From NCBI GenBank assembly GCA_936450465.1, contig OW388293.1, positions 28,959,860 through 29,023,859 on the forward strand: 64,000 bases of DNA, written 5' to 3'. This DNA comes from Gibbula magus (Eukaryota > Mollusca > Gastropoda > Trochida > Trochidae). Made by a program: the position numbers and the translations under genes. The notes under the pieces are model-generated. The model was given only the letters and a program-made list of their open reading frames with translations, had not been told where the DNA came from and made no database searches. Positions 9,239 through 22,214 of the stretch are shown here, one piece after another (positions within the stretch are counted from its first letter, which is position 1; each line of letters begins with the position of its first letter).

Positions 9239-10740
9239 TGTCGGTCTTGTTTGTGCAACTGGTGATTTAATGGCTTTAACCTGTCTCCTGGTGATATGAT
9301 TTGAGTCTTCCTTAACAAATCGTACATAATTTTTAAACATACAGATTGAATGCCATTAAAAAATATAAGTACTTAGTATGTAATTTACAAGATAAACATC
9401 GATGTATGTTCATCTCATTTGTGAACCTGCACCCAGAGTTCGTTTACCTATCTGAATACAAATGGCATGCACATATGATTAGCTTTTTCTTTAAAAGCCA
9501 GATCTGCAAACAATTTCTTAAACAATATTGTGTATGGTCCACATAATAATAAACAATACAGAAAATTAAAAAAAAATTGAATGTAAGTCATTTTATTAAC
9601 AAGTTAAACCCTTAAATATATAATATTTATAAAATAAAATAAAACTGTCTTTTACGTAAGAATTTCTGACCAGTCAAACATAGATAACTAGATAAACATA
9701 GTGTAATTCTCAAATGCCAAGCAGGTTCTAGAAAGATTATTCATCAACATACCATATCTTCCGTTTTCCTTAACTAAGAACTTGCGTATTTAATCTGAAG
9801 TCACGTTCCAAGGAAGATTGTATTAACGTTATATCCTTTTTTCAGAATAGTTGCATTTCACTCCCCAAAATATATATCAAAGTGTTTAATTCGAATATCT
9901 AACCAATAATGCTTTATGGGTATGACATGCAGGGTTTTTGGTATCTTGAACATGTAATGAATTACAATTCTAATCTAAAATGTAACTCAAGCAAAACCAA
10001 ATTGCATGTTTCATGGAGAATTTGGTAGATATCCAATTTATAAAAAGATCACAAATCAAATGTTCAAAATGTCATTTGTAGAAATAAGAAAGCATATGCA
10101 AAACTTACAAATCCAGCTTATAACATAACTTACATAATATAGGTAATACACTTAGTTTGTGTTATCAAGAATGGTACTCATATCCAGTACAATATAACGA
10201 TTGACGATTGTATAGATAATTAAAAAAACTTAATTCAACCAGAATTTGTGTCTATGTGTATGTACGTCCAGAAAATAGTTTACGCACTGTTGTAAATATT
10301 TTATAATGGCCTTACTGTACCTATCAGTTAACAGAGGGAGACACTTTTCTATAGTCCTTTATATAACCCTGTTATAAAGGATGAAATTCACTTTTGTATG
10401 CCCATACTGTGCTGACTTGATGCAGCAATGTAGTCAAGAGATCACCTTTTAAAATAACACCCATCTGCCTATATTTCCACTTTGACAAAACAAATACAGC
10501 CATAGGCTCTGTAGCACAATGATTAAAGTTGTTAGAGGATAAAGAAATCTACAATATACAATGTGTCTAAACACAAAATTTATGTGTTTAAGCTTTTAGT
10601 TCTGACAAAAAAGTCAATAAATGGCTTTTAGGGGGCATCCACTTAGGTACCAACTTGACTATTTATCCTCGCGATAAGCTGGGGGATATTTATGCATGAT
10701 TTGAATTTTCGGGGGCTTTTTGTTTACGAAATGAAGACGA
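9239..10740. other. No gene recognised
   Basis: AT-rich sequence with no ORF, RNA gene or repeat boundary that I can support. Confidence 0.5.
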
Positions 10741-11935
10741 AACTGAGTTTTAGGTCGTGGCCTATCTTCATTTGCCATTGCCTAAGCCATCTGTATGCAA
10801 CACTTTAGCTGTCTAGGATTTTTCGTTCTGGAGAAGGAAATAACCACATAGGTTTCAGATGTTGGTCCCTTCAAACCCTTATTTGGGGCAACAGAGTAAA
10901 TAAATCTACAATTTATACTCGCCAGTTGGTCTATACGCAAGGTTTCAACTGTGTAGGAATTTTCATTATTGAGAAAAATACCATACATAGGTTTTAACCT
11001 CGTGGCAACTGTGAACCCTAATTTAGGACACAACATCTCAGCCCTATTGGGCTTTGCCTTTTGGAGAAGAAGTAAAAATATATATTTTTAGGTCAAGGTC
11101 CCTGAGGCCCTTATTTTAGATCATAGGGTCCCCAAATCTACAGTTTATAATCCCTATTGACCAAGTAGTGTGTACACAACATTTCAACGTTCTAGACCTT
11201 TTTATTCTGGAGATGAAGATGAATCAAAGATTTTAGATCATGGTCTGTGAGGCCTTCGTTTGTGGCCACCGAGTCACTAAATGTACAGAGTCCGTACACA
11301 ACATGCCAACCTTCTAGGGATTTTCGCTATTGGAAGGAATACAAACATAGGTATTTAGATCATGATCCCATCTACAGTTTATAATCCTGGTCGGATACAA
11401 ACTCTGCACATTTCGGCCTTCCAGGGTTTTTTTTTATTCTGGAGTCAAAAATAGTTTTTAAGGTCAATGTCTCTTAGGGCCTGATATTGGATCAAAGGGT
11501 CATAACATCTAATATATATAATCCCCATTGGTCATCACATCTAATAAATATAATCCCCATTGGTCATCACATCTAATATATATAATCCCCATTGGTCATC
11601 ACATCTAATATATATAATCCCCATTGGTCATCACATCTAATATATATATAATCCCCATTGGTCATCACATCTAATATATATAATCCCCATTGGTCATCAC
11701 ATCTAATATATATAATCCCCATTGGTCATCACATCTAATATATATAACCCCCATTGGTCATCACATCTAATAAATATAATCCCCATTGGTCATCACATCT
11801 AATATATATAATCCCCATTGGCCAAAAGTTCTGTACACAACTTTTCAGTTTTCCAGGCTTTTTCATTCTGGAGCAGCAGTCGGAAATTGGTTCTCGATCA
11901 TGACCTGTGAGCCACTTATGGCGCCATGCCATACC
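10741..11935. repeat. Diverged tandem repeat, roughly 150-200 bp period
   Basis: Recurring blocks such as TACACAACATTTCAACSTTCTAG, TTTTCATTCTGGAGAAG, TTTTAGATCATGGTCC, GAGGCCYTTATTT and CTACAGTTTATAATCCC appear in the same order at about 10780, 10930, 11170, 11290, 11390 and again at 11820-11930. The copies are strongly diverged and of unequal length. The 32-bp minisatellite at 11506 sits inside this array. Confidence 0.65.
11506..11822. repeat. 32-bp minisatellite, about 10 copies
   Basis: The unit is CATCTAATATATATAAT followed by CCCCATTGGTCATCA. Copies are nearly identical; one carries an extra TA. The unit resembles the CTACAGTTTATAATCCC..ATTGG segment of the larger diverged repeat around it, so it is probably a local amplification of that segment. 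Confidence 0.92.
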
Positions 11936-12407
11936 ATATTTTTTTTTAGTTATAAACGTAATTTAGCGCCGTTATTTTCAGAAGGAATCTATTATGATAT
12001 TTTTTAATTGAATAATATGTTGCATAATACAACACGTGGACTTAATACTTGTTTAATACTTGTCTGTTGGTCAGACACTTGACGTACAATAAAATATTCG
12101 ACTTTGTTAAGGTTAACTAATTGCATATATGCCTTTTCATACGTAAAAAAAGTGACAAATTAATCAATAGACATATCGTAGATAAGCATATACATTACCT
12201 CAATAGGCATGTATCATTGCAATACATTCATATGTTGACATAATATCATACCGCTGAGATGAAAACAAATAATAACAACCTCTGAATACCATAACATTAC
12301 CTTTTATCGTCAGATGACATATCATCGTACTTCTCAGATGATGAATTATGTGGATACCAGAACAGTATCATAATAGCATAAGGGAAAAACTTTACTACAA
12401 ATGTCTC

Positions 12408-12600
12408 TTAAAGGGGAAGTAGCACTTTTTTTCGCTCAAAAAGGTCGATGTAAAGTATTTGAAAAATAATGTCACTAACATCATAATACACTACTCTCTT
12501 CTGAAAATAAAACATTAAATTTGAATGGCATAAACTATCATTATAAATGGGATATTTGAAAAAAGAAATTGTGCGAAAAACGTGCTACAGCCCCTTTAAA
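12408..12600. mobile_element. MITE-A, short copy
   Basis: Inverted ends TTAAAGGGGAAGTAGCAC and GTGCTACAGCCCCTTTAA, with inner GTATTTGAAAAATAATG and TATAAATGGGATATTTGAAAA typical of the family. No coding capacity. Confidence 0.85.
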
Positions 12601-12991
12601 AGCATGACAATATCACATTGAAGAATCAGTGATATGTTCTTATATACATACATCTGAGATAAATCATGATGTTATATCCGCCCTTATCGTCCTCAGAATA
12701 TCGTATCTTGTCAAGCGCTCCAAGGAATATCACTCAATGATAACGGTATTCAACGGCCAGTCGCACGATTCTTTCCCGTACACTTCGTCCTATGTGGCAT
12801 AACACTCTCCGAAACAGGGTAACACAACGCAATATAACAGTACGTGAACCAAGAAGGTCCCAGGGTTTCTGAGCAATACGATATCCATGTTGTGTGAACA
12901 ATAGCTTACAACTAACGATCCATGAACTTTGGGAGAAGGTAATGCGGACAGATTTTTAAGCCTGACCTAGATTTGTTAACATGGAAACAGC
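12601..12991. other. No gene recognised
   Basis: Ordinary intergenic or intronic sequence between two elements. Confidence 0.5.
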
Positions 12992-14226
12992 AATCGTCTA
13001 TGGGGTGCCAAACGGGACTTTAATCGCTATTAAGTAAGCTTACTAATTCAGGCATGTATTGAGTAAACTTACTAAATCGAATTAGTAAGCTTACTAATTA
13101 GTTTTGAATTAGTAAGCTTAGTAAATGAATAAGTAAGCTTACTAAATGAATTAATAAGCTAACTAAATGATTTAGTAAGCTTACTAATTCAGCTGATTTA
13201 CTAAGCTTAGTAAATGAATAAGTAAGCTTACTAAATGAATTAATAAGCTTACTAAATGATTTAGTAAGCTTACTAATTCAGCTGATTTACTAAGCTTACT
13301 ACATGAATTAGTAAGCTTACTAATTTATTTAGTAAGCTTAATAATTCATTTAGTAAGCTTACTAATTCATTTAGTAAACTTACTAAATCAGCTGAATTAG
13401 TAAGCTTACTTAATCACCTTTTTTATTTTCCCGCTTAAAACCAAATAATGATTACTCCCTCCAATGCAGTAAAATTGCGGGATAAGTTCATATGGTAAAA
13501 CGTGACGTAGATATAGTAGTAGCTTGTGGACAACGTTCCAAGCAATGATTTACAACTGCTAATGCTCTCCATGCAGTGTATTTAATGTGTTCCACTGTTC
13601 GCCACCACAGTTACATAAACATTTCACTACAACGTTCGGCAAACAGTTTCCATAGAACATCGGAGTTATCTCCCTTTGCAAACATGAGCCACTGGTTACC
13701 GCGCATTTTAAACACGGGTTTTTGTCAGTCTCCCCTATTTGATGTGCTTGGTAAAATACTATCTGAGTGATCTACTACAGTCTAGAATGAAAACTAAGTG
13801 TATATAATTATTATTTCATCACTGTCGCTTGTCTGAATAAGCCTATGTCCTATGTCTGATCGTTCTTGGGAGCAGTCATTAATTGAGATGTCAACAAACC
13901 GAAAATGAATTAGTAAACTTACAAAATCGTGAAACCGGAAATGATTTAGTAAGCTTGCTAAATGAATTAGTAAGCTTACAATTTCATTTAGTAAGCTTAC
14001 TAAATCGATCACAATAGTAAGCTTGCTAAATGAATTAGTAAGCTTAATACAATAATGTATTAAGCTTACTAATTCATTTAGTAAGCGTACTAAATGTATT
14101 AGTAAGCTTACTTATTCATTTAGTAATGTATTAAGCTTACTAATTCATTTAGAATTAAGCTTACTAATTCATTTAGTAAGCTTACTAAATAGCGATTAAA
14201 GTCCCGTTTGGCACCCCATAATCGTC
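12992..14226. mobile_element. TIR element built of AAGCTT palindromes
   Basis: The left end (from about 12999) reads TATGGGGTGCCAAACGGGAC and the right end (to about 14219) is its reverse complement; the inverted match extends about 32 nt to AATCGCTATT. AATCGTC flanks both ends (12992-12998 and 14220-14226) and is a candidate 7-bp target duplication; TA/TA is the alternative. Inside, two arrays (about 13031-13415 and 13905-14187) consist of the palindrome AGTAAGCTTACT joined by AATTCATTT- or AATGAATT-type linkers, more than twenty AAGCTT cores in all. The middle (13420-13900) is unique AT-rich sequence with only short frames. No transposase is seen. Confidence 0.85.
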
Positions 14227-14442
14227 CGTATCAGCAACACTATCAATCATCATCTTACCCACGAACATGCCAAGACATAATGTCGGGCACTTAAAACTCA
14301 GTGAACGGTAACTGGGTCGTGTTAGATCTAAGATCACTTCCACTTCAAGTAGCACTGTCTTGACTTATATCGTATATCTGGTATCACTAACATATAGTCG
14401 TAGGTGCAATTAACATCGCCGTTAAGAAAGCTTGACTTTGTG

Positions 14443-14740
14443 GGCCCTGTAGCACGTTTTATCACATTATTGTTTTTCAAATTAGTCATTTATTATATAT
14501 TCAATATATATTGTACATAAATGGGTAAAACATCCCATTACACGACCCGATAAGCTATTAAATAGAAAACGGTTATCCGAAACTAGTTGGACAAATAGAG
14601 CGACAATGGTGTTGAACACTTCAATGTGAGGAGTAAATGTTTAGGTCTCCTGAGCATTTGAGAGTTCAGACTGCGAGACGGTTGACCATTCCATCTTTGC
14701 ACCATGTTTAAAACTCTACTTTGATTGTTTAGGTATTGCT
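14443..14740 (+). mobile_element. MITE-A related, partial copy
   Basis: Starts GGCCCTGTAGCACGTTTT, then TGGGTAAAACATCCCATTA, CACGACCCGATAAGCTAT and TGAGCATTTGAGAGTTCAGAC. These inner blocks also occur in order at 17525-17690. No right end is visible. Confidence 0.6.
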
Positions 14741-15089
14741 ACATCAGTCAGTTTTCTCAAATGTCCAAACTTCCATGGGTTTTAAACAAACTATTTCTCA
14801 AATTTATTTTACTCAACTTGTTGCTATTAAAAAGCTTACATTAATTACAGAAACACTGTCCTAGCGTCACAAGTTTATGTCCTGAAAGCTCTTATCCTGA
14901 TGAACTGGTATGTTCATTGTGTAGCTTTTTGTGACAATGTTTCTCACTTAAAGGTTGAATATGTCTCTTGTTTTGTAGACGATAACTACTTGTTACAAGT
15001 TAGACCGTATAATCTTACTGTTTTCAAGACTTATATCTCTAAAGTACTCAGAAAAAAAGTTAGCTATATTGCTATATAAAACCTTACTT

Positions 15090-16150
15090 GTGTCATTCTC
15101 TTCCCACAGAGGTAAGTCCATTCTGATTTGCGATCCTTACCTCTGTTCTACATGGTCTGAATGTCAAGGCTCCAGCAAAATTCCTTAGCAGGAAAACGAG
15201 GAACCTAACATGTTAACACTTTATCATCTTTCAGCGGCTCTGTTGACTGAGTGACTTCAAATATATTGACATCTGACTCTTAAGGGCCTTGCTCATTAGA
15301 ATATGTCCTTCGAATATGTCTGCTGTAAATAACACAACTGAACTACTTTTGGTATTTGTCCCTGATTTGGTCTTCTTTATTTATCAGCGTGTTTATGATA
15401 AATTTTTTATTTTTTAGATGAACGTTTATCTTACGTTTATTTTATCATTATGACGTGTCATTGGAAAATGTCACTTTTACAACGGCGTCACTGTTTGCAC
15501 AACTAGATTCAATTGCAACCAATCAGGACACTGCATTTCTGTCCTCAGATTCAGGTCATGTAGAACAGAGGTTAGGATCGGAAAGCTGACATGTGTAACC
15601 TCTGTGGGAAGGGAATATATTTGTGGGTAAAGATTGACTTTTTGTCGTATTTTTTTTATCCTTATCTCTAATAATATGTATAACAAGTATTTACTGATAC
15701 TACTCATATCGTATCTCAATTGATCAGAAGACAGTGTCACTTTAAATATTGACATCAAATTAAATACAAAAAGGAAGACTATCCTTAACAAGAAGGAAGA
15801 CAACTATAAAAAGTAGAACAACCAATCAGAGGGGTTTATTTCACAAGGGGATTCTAAAAAATAGACATAGGATGAAAATAACTCAAATAAAATATTTTCG
15901 GTTATTCTCTCTGATTTGACTTTCTTTATCTATCAGCATGTTTATGATCAATTGTTTTCACAAAATCAAATGGCATATTTCTAGGAAAACACATACACAA
16001 AATGAAAACGTTTATATTACGTTTCTGTTTCAAAAATAGCATTATGACGTGTCATTGGCAAATGTCACTTTTACCACGGCGTCACTGATTGCGGAACTAG
16101 ATTTAAAAGCAACCAATTAGTACATTCCATTTCTAGTGCTCATGAATAGT
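15090..16150. repeat. Complex direct and inverted duplications
   Basis: A block at 15340-15550 (TATCAGCGTGTTTATGAT, CATTATGACGTGTCATTGG, AATGTCACTTTTAC, ACGGCGTCACTG, GCAACCAATCAG) recurs in the same orientation at 15900-16150 with substitutions and insertions. A second block at 15096-15165 (CTCTTCCCACAGAGGTAA, TACCTCTGTTCTACATG) is inverted at 15548-15625. No coding sequence is evident. Confidence 0.7.
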
Positions 16151-16423
16151 ATAACTCCGGTAAGGGTAGGAAATATATGTGAAGAGTATGAGCTGTATCA
16201 TACATATAATAATTGATAGTTATACTGCGTAAGTTATTCACACGCGAATGCATGCTCAATGCTTATTACCCTGACGGAATTGTACTTTCGTAGCTACCGA
16301 AGCGCTACACGAACCCATGTACACCAGCTTCTTCAGGTACCCATTTATACAGCTGGGTGGACTGTGTGCAATATAAAACATTATGCTAGCCGTTGAAGTT
16401 TAAGCTCACACTTTCGGTTCTCA

Positions 16424-16456
16424 GCCAATCAGAAACACGTTGGATTCTCAGCCAAT
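16424..16456 (+). promoter_or_regulatory. Two tandem CCAAT boxes
   Basis: TTCTCAGCCAATCAG and TTCTCAGCCAATCGG lie about 25 bp apart, each a good match to RRCCAATSR, the NF-Y site. Further CCAATCAG copies are at about 15517 and 15826. No gene start is visible nearby, so promoter function is only a possibility. Confidence 0.3.
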
Positions 16457-16681
16457 CGGAGGGCTAGTTGACACAATTTAAATTCCAAGTACGTAGTTTT
16501 GTTTTCGCGATTATGGGTGAAATAGCGACCTCAGCACGAGGGGTTCGTTGTGATATCACAGCGGACGCCGAGTGCTGGGTCGCTATTTGCCATATACAAC
16601 AAGGCCCTCTTTGTCAGCAATAGCTACGATTTAATACGTGATATCAATGATAGTTATCAATATCAAACTGATATTATTTTA

Positions 16682-16800
16682 TGTATGTATGTATGTATGT
16701 ATGTATGTATATATGTATGTATGTATGTACATGTATGTATGTATGTGTGTATGTGTGTATGTATGTTTGCTTGTTTGTATATATGTATGTATGTATGTAT
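16682..16800. repeat. (ATGT)n microsatellite
   Basis: Tetranucleotide ATGT/TATG tract with a few interruptions. Open frames through it are repeat artefacts. Confidence 0.95.
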
Positions 16801-17237
16801 GGGTAGATGGAGGGATGGATGGATGGGTGCTTACATGTTATGTGTAGGCCTATGTATGGATATATTACCATTAATTAATTGTATCTAAGTTCATGTTGTG
16901 AGCCGTTTCGACAATTCTTAGTTTCATTATGAAGACTCTGACTGATAGGATCGTTCCACAGAAACAATACTAGTACTGTGTTATTACATTATCGTATTTT
17001 AGAACAGAACTATATAATATCATACAGAGAGACAGAGAAGTGACAGTATAACATATTAAAGGCGCTGTAGGACGATTTTTACATATCATGTTTTATCAAT
17101 TTTGCCATTTATTATCAAAGTTAATTACCCATATGGTTGAAAATAACCGAGGTGATATTATTGATATGAGCACATGTGCACATATCACGTTTGAAAGAAC
17201 CATTGTTTCACCGCGATCTCCGGTATTTTGTCGTCTG

Positions 17238-17268
17238 TGACGTCATAAAACGAGTGTTTGTGACGTCA
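17238..17268. promoter_or_regulatory. Paired CRE palindromes, spacing 23
   Basis: TGACGTCA at 17238-17245 and at 17261-17268. This is the binding site for CREB/ATF bZIP dimers. No promoter is recognised next to it. Confidence 0.4.
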
Positions 17269-17370
17269 CAGTCGTCACTATAGCTTGCCATCGCAAGAAA
17301 ACTGGGCCTTTTCTTGGCTGTTTTTTACACGAATCAAATGGAACAAAATGGGTAAAGAAATAAAGAAATT

Positions 17371-17491
17371 ATTACACTCGAAAGTGTGTCATATGACTTT
17401 TACGAAACTCGTGCAAATGTTCTCTCGCTCGGGCAATACTAAAATTCACAATCGTTTCGTAAAAGTCATATGACACACTTCCTCGGGTAAT
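17371..17491. repeat. Hairpin with about 40-nt arms
   Basis: Arm 17371-17410 (ATTACACTCGAAAGTGTGTC, then ATATGACTTTTACGAAAC) is inverted at 17453-17491 with few mismatches. The loop is about 42 nt. It lies inside the MITE-A long-form copy. Confidence 0.75.
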
Positions 17492-17740
17492 AATCTCTAT
17501 CTATGCAATTAATAGTTATTTTAGAGGGTAAACTATCTCATTACACGACCCGATAAGCTGTATCCATAGAAAACTATTTTCCGCTTTGGAAGAAAATGGT
17601 GCGATGTATAAAGCGACAGTGATGTTAAATCCTTCAGTATGAGAGGTAGATTTGTATGCCTCGTGAGATTTGCGAGTTCAGACAACAAGATGGTTTACCA
17701 CTATTGTACATTATTTAAAACTCTATGTTGGGAAATGGAC

Positions 17741-19280
17741 CTGCGTGGCGTAACCGAACTATTCACATTCATTTTAGAACTCTTTTTTTTGGATTCAGGA
17801 GATTTATTTAGTCATACATTGGTAACATTTATTTGCCTTTTTGTGAGAGCAATTTTCTTGAAAACGTATAATCACAAATATCAGGGGGTGCTTAATGTCT
17901 TTCTTTGTGTATATAACTAAGCCGGTTCAAAAGCGGTTTCTTTTTTAAAATATTCATTCTCCAATTCAAATACAGAAGTAAAACACAAATGTATACCCAT
18001 ACCTATCATAACATTTTCCCCCACAAAACAAAATGTAAAATCCTCGTAACAATTTCTTTAACAGTCTTAACAGTAACACTATACATCCCTCTAAAAACCA
18101 TATGCCTGACGTCACTGTCGCAGTGGCTCAGCTGACAAACTGTTAGTTTACAAATCCGTAGTTCGGTGGTTAGTTAGATACTTTCCTCAGGTGTAATATC
18201 TGATATCGTACGGGCAGTTTAGGATATCAGGTAATTATCGGACTCAGTGGCGCAGTTAGATGAATTCAAGTACCTCAAAATAACGACACCGTGTTGTGTA
18301 TCAGTAGATATAAATTAGCTGTTTTCATTACAACCTACACTGGCCTCAATGGTGGATACTTTGAGTTCATATTTTCCTCATGAAAAGACCCAGGCGGATA
18401 ATAAAAGATATTTTCCTAACGAAGAGTCAAATAGTGCTATTGAGTGAATATCTGGACAATCAGACCTGGATGACGGTTATATAGTAATAGTATACCTTAA
18501 AGGCACAATTGCACCCCAATGCCGATGTTGGTCTTCAGGTTGTGTTCAGATATCGCAGTTCATGCGGATCTGATGCAACGTTACAGTAATTATTACCGGC
18601 CATTTAACTTTATGATTTGAATTACTGACCTTTATAACTTAATAATCTGAATATGTCAATGTTTCAAGTAACGTATATGGTAGATTATGTCGAGAGATAT
18701 ACATTATCTGTGCAGTATTTATTTTTACGAATCATTTGTGTGCAAACAGTGCCTTTAAACACATTCTTAAATGTATATACAACAGTCAGGTTATGTTCTA
18801 TAAATTCAAATTTATTTGTGATACAAAGTCCCAAAGCAAAAGGACTTTACCTTTTATGATAATTGCCTTACTGTGTAGTATCAGAAAACATGCACGAAAC
18901 TATGGAACCTTTTCACGATTTTACTGCCGCTTCAACGAGGGAATAAATCATCAAAACTTTACTTGTTATTTACGGGAGGAAACAAATCATGATTTTGTTC
19001 ACATATAAAACAAATCCATTAAACCGTGCCCATCTCTCGTCATATAATACGAACACCTAGATTATCAATTTCTTCATTATACGTAATTCCAACAAGCATG
19101 TTTATTTATTGTCAATTTGATAGAGCGGGTGTTTTCGTTCCTTCCTTATTATTTTTCAAAACGTATGCTACCACTTAAATAAATTATAATTCGTTACGTT
19201 GACATTCAGATGATGTTTATTTGCAATCAATTTTAAGCTTTACAGATTTATATTTTCTTTCAGTTTCCATGTATTTTAAC
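17741..19280. other. No gene recognised
   Basis: AT-rich, with short frames up to about 93 codons that lack any recognisable domain. One isolated TGACGTCA is at 18107. Confidence 0.5.
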
Positions 19281-19282
19281 TA

Positions 19283-19345
19283 ACTAAGGTTAGTGTTTTG
19301 GTCTGATCAAGAAGTTCGAGGTTCGAATCCCGCCAGGAACCCTTC
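19283..19345 (+). mobile_element. Degenerate tRNA-derived SINE head
   Basis: The B-box type sequence GAGGTTCGAATCCCGCC is preceded by an A-box-like GGTTAGTGTTTTGGTC at tRNA spacing. It does not fold into a full acceptor stem that I can see, so it is not a tRNA gene. Confidence 0.45.
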
Positions 19346-19819
19346 AATTTTACTGTAAATAGCTGAGGCTGAAATAAATACATCCTTATTTACGTAAAGG
19401 TACTAGTACTGTACCCAGGGTAAGAAATTTAATATGATAAATATCATCAACGCACAAAAGTTAATTAACCCTCGAAATTCACTTCAGAAATTGCATGGAC
19501 TGTACTGGCCTTATAACATTGCCATAGATAGCCACAAGTCGTGTAACAAGCATGTCACGCATACATATCATTAAAACTTATCGGACAGTAACCATTTACT
19601 TTTAAATTTGCCATCGTCTGACTTATATTGATAACGTCTCCTTGCATTTCCCTTTACCACCCACGCATACTTCTCTCCGGGCGCTGTTACGACAACTACA
19701 TAACATTATATTTTTTTAATTACTCTGTCATTGGTGGCAGAATTGAGAACCAAGGCAATTTAAATCTAAATCAAAATGTAATGCAAACTGTAGACAACAT
19801 TGTAATGAAGACAGTTTTA

Positions 19820-20300
19820 TTAAAGGTACATCCGTTGTGTTGTTTGGGGTCACATATTCGAAACGTTATAAATGGTGTTACTTCGAGAAGTACCGACTGT
19901 TACCGAAAACCACCATTTTAATGATAGTGGACTTAGTATATTGACGATATGATGGTAAAAGTAGTGATTTCTGATCGAAACCGGACAATGCATCACGAGT
20001 CAAACGTCATTTTGGAATATTATTATTAAACAGACAAAATGATAAATTTGGGTTGATCATGTTTAATAGGTCATATAACTACTGTGCATGTAAATTGGGC
20101 GTGCAGTTTCGGTTTCTGCACATACATAATTATGATGTTACTCTATTTTAATTGGAAACTAGTAATTATGATATATTTGGCGATTGGGGATGAATATGCA
20201 AGCTGAGTGAATTTATTTGCACTTTAAACAGCACAAATGGTGAGTCGGACCGTTTTAAAGCCTAATAACATTTTATGAAACACAATGGATGCACCTTTAA
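19820..20300 (+). mobile_element. MITE-B, copy 2 (481 bp, best preserved)
   Basis: Ends TTAAAGGTACATCCGTTGTG and AATGGATGCACCTTTAA are inverted. The body is collinear with copy 1 at 8757. No coding capacity. Confidence 0.9.
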
Positions 20301-22199
20301 TACTTGACAATCTTAATATTTAATCATACACGATTTCACGATTTGATAGTGCAACTTACAATAACACTTTTCTGTAATTGTTTAAATGAAGTAATTTGTG
20401 ACTGGTTACTTTTTATAGTTGTAGACAAGGGTGAGAAATGAAATTTACACCAACAAGACCCCTTCATGTTTTAAATGTTGTAGATGTGTGTAGAATGAGA
20501 CAACTTTGTTGATTTTCAAGTAGTATATAATAGTTGTGTTTATCCACATTAAGTTTGAAAGAATTTACAAATTCAAAATTTCATTATTTTTAAATAATTT
20601 AACAACCACGTAGCATTATATTCAGTTTTAAGCCACGACGTCGAAAACGTAAGATATTGGTAATTGAAAATCATACATATGATAAAACCAACTGAGGTGT
20701 GTACTTTCTTTTGTACTTCAGTTTAGTTTTCCGGAAAGGGAAACAACCGTTTCCCAAGCTCCCATTCTCCATTGTAAGACCACAACAACTAAAGACTCTA
20801 TTTTGCTGTATTTAAAGATTCAACAGGCGCAACTACGAATAATCGTGTCATGAAATGACCTGATTTACCCTCATAAGTAAAGATATCGATATACTAATAA
20901 ACTTTTATTATAAATGGAACATTTGAACATATAAAAATACAAAAACCGTGCTACAGTGTCTTAAGTGTGCCAATAAAAATAAGTTCGTCAAGATTTATTA
21001 ACGTGTTCTTGCACTTTTGTGTGGTGCACAATTTGAAACCCTTACCTTAGGAAAATGCAGACCAATTATATGGATAAACAGCTTCTATATCCTATGTACA
21101 TTGTAGACATAGATTTTAACTACACAGTTAGAAATATTGTTATGCGTTTGTTACTTGATATTAGTTGGCATGTACTTTACATGTTTATTATTTATGTAAT
21201 CTTCAAGTATCAATTTGGATGAAAGGGAAAACATATAATAATTTTATTCATTCATGTCATGTATTATGCTTAATAATTGAACCTGCGTGTCTTTGTCTTT
21301 TTAAATTGCTAAATTGGGCCACACAAGGTGAGCTGTATTAACATTCGACCATTAACGTCACATTTGAATATAGCACTACTTGTTATATAAATAGTGACAC
21401 AAGTACTATATAACAACTGAAGCGTGCTATCACTCTGCTAACACGGGTCGATGAATAAAGGGTAGATTGCGTCGTAACGAATATGTCGGGAAGCGCGACT
21501 GAGCAAAATGTCATGTCTATTACGGCACATAATTCAAAGCTGTTATCGAGCTGCATATAAAAATCACCACGCCACCTCGTGGTTCCCTTTCAAGGATCTG
21601 ACAAGGCTCGCACAGGTCTGACAGGTTTGTAGGTGTACGAGACAGCGAGCCGCAGTGTAAACCTGTTTTACTTTTTCCAAATACACCCAGAACACCTTAT
21701 CCAATGTCATGTCACCCACTGAGGTCATTTGTCGATCCTGCCGACACTAACTCCGTCTGTGTTAGCTTTACAATCTAGCTATTCAGCTTTGTTTACAAAG
21801 CAGTAAACGCTGAATGGCCACGATACATGAATATATTGACAGACACCGTGTAGCAAACACTACCGCTCATCATAGCAGCCTGTGTTGGGATAATTTGCAC
21901 ATGTTGCGTTGCATATCCTCTCAATGAGCCGGGTAGATAATTGTTGAGGAAATGTTGACACAACATAAGGAACGGGTAGTCCGAGCAGACGACGCTAGGA
22001 GACTGAGACAGGGTTGTCGTCTGCGTCCAGCAAATTATTTCAAAGCGTTATTGAAATTGCTTCACATTGTCGTCTGCGTCCAGCAAATTGTCGTCTGATC
22101 TGAAGAAGATTAGAGCAATGTGAAATTAGGATATGACTTTATCTCACGAGAATGTGTGACGTTGAATTGGAGGAGTAATTTTACCCATCATCCTTAATT
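20301..22199. other. No gene recognised
   Basis: Mostly AT-rich. From about 21400 it is less AT-rich, and GTCGTCTGCGTCCAGCAAATT is duplicated at about 22016 and 22070. This stretch could be the upstream or leader region of the ORF at 22710, which is inference. Confidence 0.4.
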
Positions 22200-22214
22200 C
22201 TCATTTTATCAAGT

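Larger units (their letters stand above)
17058..17740 (+). mobile_element. MITE-A long-form copy
   Basis: Begins TTAAAGGCGCTGTAGGACG; later contains CATTACACGACCCGATAAGC, CAGTATGAGAGGTAGATTTG and GCGAGTTCAGAC, as in the copies at 14443 and 49955. It carries an internal hairpin (17371-17491) and a CRE pair (17238, 17261). No ORF of note. Confidence 0.55.

Noticed and set aside
13031..14187. CRISPR array, because of regularly spaced palindromes
   Set aside because: The genome is eukaryotic, the spacers are not unique, and the palindromes lie inside a TIR element.
16550..16888. 112-codon Cys/Met/Tyr/Val-rich frame
   Set aside because: It is a translation of the (ATGT)n microsatellite.
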